From the NCBI GenBank assembly GCA_050953105.1, contig JBMNMA010000004.1:496001-560000 (forward strand): a stretch of 64,000 nucleotides of DNA, written 5' to 3'. Position 1 is the stretch's first letter. Each line of letters begins with the position of its first letter. The DNA comes from UBA1206 sp050953105. Its GTDB lineage: Bacteria; Bacillota; Clostridia; Oscillospirales; CAG-382. Shown here one piece after another: positions 34,467 to 41,079 of this stretch. The notes beneath the pieces are model-generated. The model saw nothing but the letters and a program-made list of their open reading frames with translations. It searched no databases and had not been told where the DNA came from. Made by a program: the position numbers and the translations under genes.

Positions 34467-34916
34467 ATGAACGACAACATTTTTATTGAGATAAGGCATA
34501 TCCTGCCGGAGGAAACATACGCTGCGGCAGAACTTGAAAAAAGCTCACTTTTAGTGCCGTGGAGCCAAAGTGAGCTGACTTTATTTTTGAAAAACGAGCA
34601 CGCCATCTACCTTGGTGCCTTTGCCGGCGGATTACTTGTGGGAATTTGCGGCTGCTACGCAGGAGCAGGGGAGTGTTCCATTACCAATATTGCGGTGTCG
34701 GAATCATTCAGACAAAAAAATATCGCCACCCGGCTGCTTAGGACACTCCTTGACGAAGCCAAAGCAAGAGGATGCGAAAAGGCGTTTCTTGAGGTTGCCG
34801 ACGGTAATATGGCCGCAATTAAACTATATGAAAAATTCGGATTTAAAATAACGGGAAGACGTAAGGGGTATTATAAAAACACCGACGCTCTTCTTATGAC
34901 TCTGGAGGAAATATGA
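34467..34916 (+). CDS. rimI: Ribosomal protein S18-alanine N-acetyltransferase
   Basis: 149 residues, GNAT fold. Typical RimI features: PWSQSELTLFL near 33, ITNIAVSESFRQKNIATRLL acetyl-CoA loop, LEVADGNMAAIKLYEKFGF, and the C-terminal RRKGYYKNTDALLM. Gene order rimI-tsaD with a 4-base overlap is standard; tsaB and tsaE are not adjacent here. Confidence 0.9.
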   Translation: MNDNIFIEIRHILPEETYAAAELEKSSLLVPWSQSELTLFLKNEHAIYLGAFAGGLLVGICGCYAGAGECSITNIAVSESFRQKNIATRLLRTLLDEAKARGCEKAFLEVADGNMAAIKLYEKFGFKITGRRKGYYKNTDALLMTLEEI

Positions 34917-35923
34917 ACATACTTGCAATAGAAACATCCTGCGACGAAACCTCGGCAGCGGTGGTGGCTGACGGGCGGCGGCTTTTATCAAACATTGTGG
35001 CTTCCCAGGTTGAAACCCACGCCCTTTACGGCGGCGTGGTGCCCGAGATAGCGTCCCGTGCCCATACCGAAGCCATATCCACGGTTGTGGATAACGCTCT
35101 TAAGCAGGCGGATATGACATTAAATGATATAGATGCCATAGCCGTAACATACGCCCCCGGTCTTATCGGAGCGTTACTGACTGGTTTGTCCTATGCTAAG
35201 GGACTGTCATACGCTGCCGGAAAACCGCTAATACCGGTTCACCATATAAGGGGACATGTGGCGTCAAATTATCTTGTCCACGAGACTCTAAAACCCCCGT
35301 TTTACGCCCTTGTGGTGTCGGGAGGGCATACATCCCTTATGCTGGTCAACGACTACACCGACTATGAAATAATCGGACACACAAGGGATGACGCAGCAGG
35401 AGAGGCATTTGACAAAGCAGCAAGAGTTCTGGGGCTTCCCTATCCCGGCGGTGCTGCATTAGACAGGCTGGCGTCACAAGGCAACCCGGACTCAATTAAA
35501 TTTACCTCCGCCACCGTGCACGACGCCGAATACGACTTTTCCTTTTCTGGACTTAAAACCGCTGTGGTAAACTATGCCCACACTCTTGACGCCAGGGGAG
35601 TGGCCCTGTCGGATACCGACAAGGCAAATATCGCCGCATCCTTTACAAAGACATTAATAAATACCATTTCCGTCCGGCTGGAAAAGCTGCTTGACACCCA
35701 TGAAAAACTCCCCCTTGTTCTTGCCGGGGGAGTGGCTGCCAATTCCCATTTAAGAAAAGCCCTTGAAGGTATATGCAATTCGAGGGACATACCCTTATTT
35801 GTCCCCCCGCTTAAGCTGTGTGGGGATAACGCCGCCATGATAGCATCCCAGGGATTTTACGAATTTCTTGCGGGCAACGTTGCCCACACCGACCAAAACG
35901 CCTACGCCACAATGGAAGTGTGA
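34913..35923 (+). CDS. tsaD: tRNA threonylcarbamoyladenosine transferase TsaD
   Basis: 336 residues. ASKHA-type ATPase fold with ILAIETSCDETSAA start, the metal-binding His pair in VHHIRGHVAS, VSGGHTSLML, and LVLAGGVAANSHLR. It completes t6A37 in tRNAs that read ANN codons, together with TsaB/TsaE. Overlaps rimI by ATGA. Last gene of the dCMP deaminase group. Confidence 0.96.
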   Translation: MNILAIETSCDETSAAVVADGRRLLSNIVASQVETHALYGGVVPEIASRAHTEAISTVVDNALKQADMTLNDIDAIAVTYAPGLIGALLTGLSYAKGLSYAAGKPLIPVHHIRGHVASNYLVHETLKPPFYALVVSGGHTSLMLVNDYTDYEIIGHTRDDAAGEAFDKAARVLGLPYPGGAALDRLASQGNPDSIKFTSATVHDAEYDFSFSGLKTAVVNYAHTLDARGVALSDTDKANIAASFTKTLINTISVRLEKLLDTHEKLPLVLAGGVAANSHLRKALEGICNSRDIPLFVPPLKLCGDNAAMIASQGFYEFLAGNVAHTDQNAYATMEV

Positions 35924-35958
35924 TTTTACCCAAAAATTCGACATTATTCGCAATTATT

Positions 35959-36118
35959 TGTGCATAATCTACAAATTTCCATAATGCGGCTTAACATAAT
36001 GCTTGTCCGGGTATGTGGATAAGTGTGTGGATAATGTGGGAAAGTCGGTGGGCATAAGTTGATAATCCTTGAAAATGCTTGTCCGGTATGTGGAAAACTA
36101 TGTTGATAATGTGGATTT
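35959..36118. promoter_or_regulatory. Cluster of DnaA-box-like sequences in a noncoding spacer
   Basis: Two perfect boxes TGTGGATAA (36014-36022 and 36026-36034; reverse complement TTATCCACA), plus TGTGCATAA (35959-35967) and TGTGGAAAA (36089-36097), which fit the TTWTNCACA consensus. Weaker forms are TGTTGATAA (36101-36109) and TGTGGATTT (36110-36118). All share one orientation. A direct repeat, AATGCTTGTCCGGTATGTGGA-like, occurs at 35998-36019 and 36074-36094. AT-rich DNA follows. Contains no gene. Confidence 0.65.
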
Positions 36119-36159
36119 CATAATTTTGTAATAAACAATTATCCCGTTGTTATGTCAAC

Positions 36160-36843
36160 CTACTCTACTGACTTTAAAAAGTTTACCGCCCGTTCCGAAG
36201 AGTCCTTGGAATTCCCCCAGGGGATATCCTTACTGTTGTAGTCGAATTTTTTACAAAAGAGGGAAACGTCGTCGTAAAGGGAGTTTAAGTATCCCTCCAC
36301 AATCTCCCCGGCAGCCTTAACCAGCTCCGAGTGACGCTTTTTAGAGTTTACCTTTTTTGAAGATTCCAGCAGTCTGGCATAATGGGGAAGGCAAAAGAAG
36401 GGCTGGGATGTAAACTTATCCCTGAATTCCTGTTCCCCTTCAAATAAAATACAGGCGGTTTCAAACATGGCGGAAAAATGCCTGTCTATCCGCTGGCAGA
36501 CATAGCAGTCGGAATTTAGCTTTTCTATCCGCTTTATAGGTTTAGCCGGATCATCCTTGGCAAACAGCCCTCCGGGGGTTACCTCTTTTTTAAGGCTGTC
36601 AAGGTGGGACTGAATTGTTAAGGCAACCGGCAGCTTTTTGCCGGATTTAAGCATAATATCAAAATGCTTGCGGCAAAATCCAAGCTGGTTGGTTTTTATG
36701 CGTATGTCGGGCTCCATCATTGAAGCGCCGGTAATAAGATCTATTTCGGTGTCCTCAAGCTTTGAATATAAGGTGCAAAATGGACAGCCATCTTGCTTTT
36801 CAAAGGCTTCGTTTACAGGTATGGTATAGATTTTTTCCCTCAT
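36160..36843 (-). CDS. DUF6062 family protein
   Basis: 227 residues. Cys pairs DGCPFCTL (near 19) and SDCYVCQRI (near 115), with LGFCRKHF and PFFCLPHYARLL between and after, suggest two treble-clef-like metal sites. The family is common in Clostridia and its function is unknown. GGAGGTTTGATAAA precedes the ATG. Its promoter region is shared with the divergent glycosylase gene. Confidence 0.85.
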   Translation of the reverse strand: MREKIYTIPVNEAFEKQDGCPFCTLYSKLEDTEIDLITGASMMEPDIRIKTNQLGFCRKHFDIMLKSGKKLPVALTIQSHLDSLKKEVTPGGLFAKDDPAKPIKRIEKLNSDCYVCQRIDRHFSAMFETACILFEGEQEFRDKFTSQPFFCLPHYARLLESSKKVNSKKRHSELVKAAGEIVEGYLNSLYDDVSLFCKKFDYNSKDIPWGNSKDSSERAVNFLKSVE

Positions 36844-36864
36844 TTTATCAAACCTCCATTTTAA

Positions 36865-36893
36865 AGTATAGCATACAAGGAATATAAAAACAA
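36865..36893 (-). promoter_or_regulatory. Predicted promoter for the DUF6062 gene
   Basis: Minus strand: TTGTTT (36893-36888), 17-base spacer, TATACT (36870-36865). Confidence 0.55.
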
Positions 36894-37723
36894 TGGTTTA
36901 TTTTAAGGACAACAACACCTACATAACAAAGGACGATACCTTTTCCCTTGATAAAACCTTTGACTGCGGCCAGTGCTTCCGCTTTGAAAAGGTCGGGAAC
37001 ACTTTTACCGGTGTCGCCTTCGGCAGACTGCTTGAGGCTTATGAAGATGAAGGTTTAATTGTTTTAAAAAACGTCAGCCAAGAGGAATTTGACACCGTAT
37101 GGCGAAACTTTTTCGACCTTGACCGGGACTACAACGGAATAAATGAAATTATATGCAGGGACACCGTGGCTGCTAAGGCAGCGGAGGTTTCAAAGGGGAT
37201 ACGAATACTCCGGCAGGATAAATGGGAAACCCTTTGTTCGTTTATAATCTCTCAAAACAACAACATTCCCCGCATTAAAAAAATTATAACTTCTCTTTGC
37301 GAAAACTTCGGTGAGGACAAGGGAGGCTATTATACCTTCCCAACAGCCCAACAGCTTGCTATGGTGGATGTGACTGAGTTTTCGGTGCTAAAATGCGGCT
37401 ACCGGGCAGATTATATCCATGACGCCGCCGTAAAGGTTTCGACAGGTCAAATTAACCTTGATAGTGTTTGTAAAATGGAATACCCGGACGCTAAAAAGTA
37501 TCTTATGTCAATAAAGGGCGTGGGGCCAAAGGTGGCCGACTGTGTGCTGCTTTTCGGCTTTTCCTTCCTTTCGGCCTTCCCCAAGGACGTGTGGATAAAA
37601 CGGGTTATCGAAAAATATTACGGCGACACCTTTGACGACGCTGTTTTTACTCCCTACGGCGGTATCGCCCAGCAGTATTTGTTTTATTATGAAAGATATG
37701 TGCAGAGCAAAGAGATAAAATAA
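36893..37723 (+). CDS. 8-oxoguanine-type DNA glycosylase (HhH-GPD)
   Basis: 276 residues. OGG-like N-terminal domain (DKTFDCGQCFRF), helical core with FIISQNNNIPRIKKII, helix-hairpin-helix SIKGVGPKVADCVLLFGF with the catalytic Lys, and the catalytic Asp in FPKDVWIKRV. It removes 8-oxoguanine or alkylated bases in base-excision repair. ATG 36893 has a modest AAGGAA about 10 bases upstream. Confidence 0.9.
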   Translation: MVYFKDNNTYITKDDTFSLDKTFDCGQCFRFEKVGNTFTGVAFGRLLEAYEDEGLIVLKNVSQEEFDTVWRNFFDLDRDYNGINEIICRDTVAAKAAEVSKGIRILRQDKWETLCSFIISQNNNIPRIKKIITSLCENFGEDKGGYYTFPTAQQLAMVDVTEFSVLKCGYRADYIHDAAVKVSTGQINLDSVCKMEYPDAKKYLMSIKGVGPKVADCVLLFGFSFLSAFPKDVWIKRVIEKYYGDTFDDAVFTPYGGIAQQYLFYYERYVQSKEIK

Positions 37724-37730
37724 TTGCAAT

Positions 37731-37756
37731 AAACAGGCCGATAAAGCCTGTTTTTT
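37731..37756 (+). terminator. Rho-independent terminator
   Basis: AAACAGGC (37731-37738) pairs with GCCTGTTT (37746-37753), followed by T. Confidence 0.88.
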
Positions 37757-37827
37757 ATTGCAATTTCGTTGTTTAGTTAAATTCAGCAGTAGTTTAATGT
37801 TGCGGCACTATCATGGATAAATATAAA

Positions 37828-37877
37828 AAGCCTTCCCCTTGAGGGGAAAGGGGACCGCGTCAGCGGTGGATGAGGGG
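37828..37877 (+). repeat. Dispersed repeat A (copy 1)
   Basis: AAAGCCTTCCCCTTGAGGGG-type start, with GCGGTGGATGAGGGG end. Related copies: 43462-43514, 43674-43732 (inverted) and 63630-63691. Confidence 0.7.
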
Positions 37878-38000
37878 ATGTGGCCACTTCGTGGCAACTC
37901 AATTTCTCGTTTCACTCGCAGTTATATTGTGCCTTCGACACAGTTATATTGTTCGCTTTGCTCACAGTGATATTGCACCTGCGGTGCAGTTATATTTATT
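37878..38000. repeat. Tandem array of short hairpins joined by AGTTATATT
   Basis: Small stems GGCCAC-TTC-GTGGC, TGTG-CCTTCGA-CACA and TGCACC-TGC-GGTGCA are separated by AGTTATATT/AGTGATATT linkers, about 25 bases per unit. No coding potential. The rest of 38001-38290 contains a terminator hairpin (38055-38086, AAGCCTTCC / GGAAGGCTT plus T run) and repeat B (38186-38240). Confidence 0.6.
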
Positions 38001-38054
38001 TTTAATCGATAGATATTTGATCTTAATGTAGTGGCAGGGAGATGAAATATAAAT

Positions 38055-38086
38055 AAGCCTTCCCCGAAAGTCGGAAGGCTTTTTTT
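38055..38086 (+). terminator. Terminator-like hairpin
   Basis: AAGCCTTCC (38055-38063), loop of 9, GGAAGGCTT (38073-38081), T run. It shares its stem sequence with repeat A. Confidence 0.65.
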
Positions 38087-38185
38087 ATAATCCCTATTTT
38101 ATGCTACAACATCAAACTACTGCTAGCTTCTATTTTAATTACGAATATTGCGCCTTATACCTGTAATTATCCCTTTTAATCCCTG

Positions 38186-38240
38186 CGCCACCACAGGGGA
38201 AGCAGGCGTATTATCCCGGGGTGAAGCCTTGGGGAGGGAA
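38186..38240 (+). repeat. Dispersed repeat B (copy 1)
   Basis: GCGCCACCACAGGGGAAGCA start, then GTATTATCCCGGGGTGAAGC. Related to 63411-63463 and, more distantly, 63483-63520. Confidence 0.6.
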
Positions 38241-38244
38241 ATAA

Positions 38245-38272
38245 AATGCCGGAGGAAAAGGCCGCCGGCATT
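38245..38272 (-). terminator. Hairpin downstream of the iron-sulfur protein gene pair
   Basis: AATGCCGG (38245-38252) pairs with CCGGCATT (38265-38272). On the minus strand TTATTT follows. Confidence 0.5.
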
Positions 38273-38293
38273 TCATTATATAATACATTAAAA

Positions 38294-39391
38294 TCAATAC
38301 TCGTTTTCCCTTATCCCGGGGTAGTTTTTGTCCAAATGCTCCTCACGGAAGGGGTTAATGCGTCCGGTGACCACCCTCGGATCATTGGGGAGCAGCCATG
38401 ATTTCCTGCGGTAGAAAGGATTAACAAAGGTATTTTCCACCCGGCCTGCCCGTTCAAGCATAACCATGCAGGCCCTGATACACCCTCTCGCTCCGCAGAC
38501 GGCAAAATAGCCGGTGTGTTTTAAAATATAATCATAATAATCCAGCACCCTTCCTCCCGGCTTACGGAACCATCTGGCATAAGCCATGTTATAGCATAGA
38601 ATGTAAGCCTCCTCCTCGGTCATAAGGCTTGACGACACGTCAAAGGCCATATTGGGGAAATCCTTTTTGTGAAAAGGGGAAATAGTGTTGTTAAACCCGT
38701 GGTGGGTGAGGGTGCAGCGTCCCATATGAACGTCCCCGTACCATACGGTTTTTTCGTCGAAATCAATATAAATCCGCTTGTCCTTATCTTTAACGTCGGG
38801 AACGGCGTTGCCGGGACAATCTTTTACACAAGCACCGCAATGGAGGCAGATTGACCCCGTATCATAAATTTCATCGGGTTCCAGCTCGCAGTCGGTGAGA
38901 ATAATGCCAATCCGCACCCTCGGGCCGAACTTCTTTGTCAAAAACACCTTGGAATACCCAATCTCCCCGGCTCCGCAGGCTGCCGCCGCAATGCGGACGC
39001 TAAGCACCACGTCGGGAGGAACCTTTCCGGGAGCCACCGGCTCCTTCATGCCCTGACCTTCCGGGACGGCAGGATAATGGGGCACCGCCTCCCAGCCGTG
39101 GTCCTCAATAAACCGGCATAGCTCATAGGTCAGCCTGGGACGGAAAAGGGTGTTTAATTTATTATAGGAATAAAAGGTATAGTTATGCCAGTGGGTGCCC
39201 TCCTCAATCCCCCGGTATGTTCCCCGGGGAATACGCATAAGCACCGCAATAACCGATTTTGCTTTTGGAAAATATGTAATCGGTGAGAGCAAAACAGGGG
39301 CTTTTTTGAATCTCTCTATATTTCCAATGCCTATAACGTCTATGCCCAGCTCTTTTGCCCTGTCCTTTATCATTTGGGAGGTTAGTTTCAT
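38294..39391 (-). CDS. QueG-like 4Fe-4S protein
   Basis: 365 residues. The ATG at 39391 (MKLTSQMIKDRAK) follows GGAGGGAAAGTAAA. N-terminal part GIDVIGIGNIERF and RGIEEGTHWHNY resemble epoxyqueuosine-reductase / reductive-dehalogenase-like cobalamin proteins. A ferredoxin site CLHCGACVKDCPGNAV lies near 210 and further Cys in ARGCIRACM. It lacks the HEAT-repeat tail of QueG. Substrate unknown; a cobamide cofactor is possible but not shown. Its start is 1 base after the stop of its paralog upstream. Confidence 0.75.
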   Translation of the reverse strand: MKLTSQMIKDRAKELGIDVIGIGNIERFKKAPVLLSPITYFPKAKSVIAVLMRIPRGTYRGIEEGTHWHNYTFYSYNKLNTLFRPRLTYELCRFIEDHGWEAVPHYPAVPEGQGMKEPVAPGKVPPDVVLSVRIAAAACGAGEIGYSKVFLTKKFGPRVRIGIILTDCELEPDEIYDTGSICLHCGACVKDCPGNAVPDVKDKDKRIYIDFDEKTVWYGDVHMGRCTLTHHGFNNTISPFHKKDFPNMAFDVSSSLMTEEEAYILCYNMAYARWFRKPGGRVLDYYDYILKHTGYFAVCGARGCIRACMVMLERAGRVENTFVNPFYRRKSWLLPNDPRVVTGRINPFREEHLDKNYPGIRENEY

Positions 39392-39392
39392 T

Positions 39393-40256
39393 TTACTTTC
39401 CCTCCGCAATCCTTGACTTTCCCTCTTTGTCAACTTCCCAGTATTCGCCGTCCCTGAATTTCGACTCAAACACGTTTTTTACAAGTCCGGCCTCCTCCAG
39501 ATGGCAAATACATGTGCGGCTGCAGAGAGCGGCCACCCGGTCGGGTTTTGATGAAGCGGAAAAGCGGTTGGGAACTGCCCCGTTTTTGCAGGCTTTGCAG
39601 GCGTTGTAATTAATTTTAGCCACATCCATGGCCTTGCCACAGACGGTAACTTCCTCAAGCTCGGTAGATATTGCCCCCAAAGGACAGGCAGATACACATT
39701 TCATGCAATAGTCGCATACCCTTTGGTCAAGGATAGGGGTGGGAGGAAGTTCGGCGTCTGTAATAATCATATGAAACCTTTGCCTAGGTCCGAATTCGGG
39801 GGTAAACACCAGGCCGTTTAAGGCAATTTCAGCCACGCCGCAGGCCACGGCAGCATAGTCAAAGTCGGGGAAAACATTGGGAGCCTCCCGTCCTTCGGCT
39901 ACGGAAACGCCGGTGGCGGGGATGTCGCAGGGGTTGGGGAACACCGGCACCGCTTCATAGCCTTCATCCTCAATAACCCTGGTAAGCTCATAACAGGCAA
40001 GGGCAAGAAACTCGTCCTCCAGCCAGGTCAGGCCGAAAAAGGAGTAATCCTGAAAATTGGTTCCCTCCTCAATCCCCCTTAAAGAACCCCTTAGAATGCG
40101 TTTGCCAAGGATAATAACCGTCTTTCCTTCAGGGAAAATGGTAAATGGGTTTTTCCTTGCCGGGCAGTCTTTAAATCTTTCCCGGTTGCCAAACCCCAAA
40201 ACATCTATCCCGTTATTACGGGAAAAATTAAGTATTTTTTCCTCAAGTGTAGCCAT
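39393..40256 (-). CDS. QueG-like 4Fe-4S protein, paralog
   Basis: 288 residues. The start at 40256 (MATLEEKILNF) has AAAGGA 8-9 bases upstream. It shares with its neighbour GIDVLGFGNRERF, RGIEEGTNF and EFGPRQRFHMIITDAEL. Ferredoxin site CDYCMKCVSACPLGAI near 200, second set CKACKNGAVP and CSRTCICH. It is about 75 residues shorter than its partner, with a different C-terminus. The two may form a heterodimer; inference only. Confidence 0.75.
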   Translation of the reverse strand: MATLEEKILNFSRNNGIDVLGFGNRERFKDCPARKNPFTIFPEGKTVIILGKRILRGSLRGIEEGTNFQDYSFFGLTWLEDEFLALACYELTRVIEDEGYEAVPVFPNPCDIPATGVSVAEGREAPNVFPDFDYAAVACGVAEIALNGLVFTPEFGPRQRFHMIITDAELPPTPILDQRVCDYCMKCVSACPLGAISTELEEVTVCGKAMDVAKINYNACKACKNGAVPNRFSASSKPDRVAALCSRTCICHLEEAGLVKNVFESKFRDGEYWEVDKEGKSRIAEGK

Positions 40257-40290
40257 ATCAGCATTCCTTTCAGCATATTTTGCCACAGCC

Positions 40291-40319
40291 ATTATATACC
40301 TGATAAATAAATATTTCAA
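40291..40319 (-). promoter_or_regulatory. Sigma-A promoter for the iron-sulfur protein pair
   Basis: Minus strand: TTGAAA (40319-40314), 17-base spacer, TATAAT (40296-40291). Confidence 0.75.
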
Positions 40320-40341
40320 TACAGAATATTCATTATTTAAT

Positions 40342-40371
40342 AAAAAAGCGGGAAAGCTCAGGCTTTCCCGC
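40342..40371 (-). terminator. Rho-independent terminator
   Basis: GCGGGAAAGC (40348-40357), loop TCAG, GCTTTCCCGC (40362-40371). On the minus strand six T follow. Ends the Cys-rich protein gene. Confidence 0.9.
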
Positions 40372-40388
40372 AGGGAATCCGGTTTATA

Positions 40389-40904
40389 TTAGCATTTGGG
40401 CTGGCAAGGGGGAACATTGGTATTTACATAGTTTGCCGACACCCTGATTACAAACTTCCGGGGGTTGCAGATGGATTTTTCAGTCCCCATTTCATCGAAA
40501 TATTCGGGAAGGACAAAGGATATACCTTTAATCTTAACGTCATGGCATCCGTTTATATGACCGGGGTATCTAACGGCCTTAAAGCCCCGTTTGTGCTCCC
40601 GGCCGAAGGGATCAAGCTCGGTTAAAAGTATGCCGATAGCCACTTCCTTAAAGGGGCAGATACGCTTTAGGGTGAGGCAGAGGTCGAGCTGCCTGCCGAG
40701 TGAGTCGAGGTAAACATCACCCAAATCGAATGCTTTATAATCGGAGCAAGCCTCAATAGTAACCGGTTGGCTTTTATTACACTGTTCGGCTACATAATCG
40801 GCCTTAAAGGCGCAGGGGAGACACTTTTCTTCGGGCTTTCCGTCACCAATAATCTTGCTGACTTCAGCCATTTCTTCGGGTTTGGTATATTTGTTATCTT
40901 CCAT
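40389..40904 (-). CDS. Cysteine-rich protein of unknown function
   Basis: 171 residues from ATG 40904 (MEDNKYTKPEEM), which has GGAGGTG 6 bases upstream. Ten or so cysteines, including KCLPCAFKA, LDLCLTLKRICP, HINGCHD and a final PPCQPKC. No signal peptide or membrane segment. I do not recognise the family; Cys content and pattern would fit a spore-coat or metal-binding protein, but that is only a guess. Confidence 0.72.
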   Translation of the reverse strand: MEDNKYTKPEEMAEVSKIIGDGKPEEKCLPCAFKADYVAEQCNKSQPVTIEACSDYKAFDLGDVYLDSLGRQLDLCLTLKRICPFKEVAIGILLTELDPFGREHKRGFKAVRYPGHINGCHDVKIKGISFVLPEYFDEMGTEKSICNPRKFVIRVSANYVNTNVPPCQPKC

Positions 40905-40925
40905 AATTACACCTCCATCTGTAGT

Positions 40926-40955
40926 AGTATATGCCGAATTTTGTCGAATGGACAA
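40926..40955 (-). promoter_or_regulatory. Predicted promoter for the Cys-rich protein gene
   Basis: Minus strand: TTGTCC (40955-40950), 18-base spacer, TATACT (40931-40926). Confidence 0.5.
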
Positions 40956-41027
40956 AAAATACAGGCATAATAATACATTGGAGTAAGATTATGGTTTGGG
41001 TGAATTATATAGAATGAACGGAAATAT

Positions 41028-41066
41028 ACAGGGCAGGGAGATAGTCGTTAAATCTCCCTGCCCTGT
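41028..41066. terminator. Strong hairpin after the glycosidase gene
   Basis: ACAGGGCAGGGAGAT (41028-41042) pairs with ATCTCCCTGCCCTGT (41052-41066). Probably ends the minus-strand glycosidase transcript, though the T run is poor. Confidence 0.7.
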
Positions 41067-41079
41067 TGTTAGTATTATT

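Noticed and set aside
37878..38000. CRISPR-like array
   Set aside because: The repeated part is only about 9 bases and the units are hairpins of variable sequence about 25 bases apart; there are no cas genes nearby.
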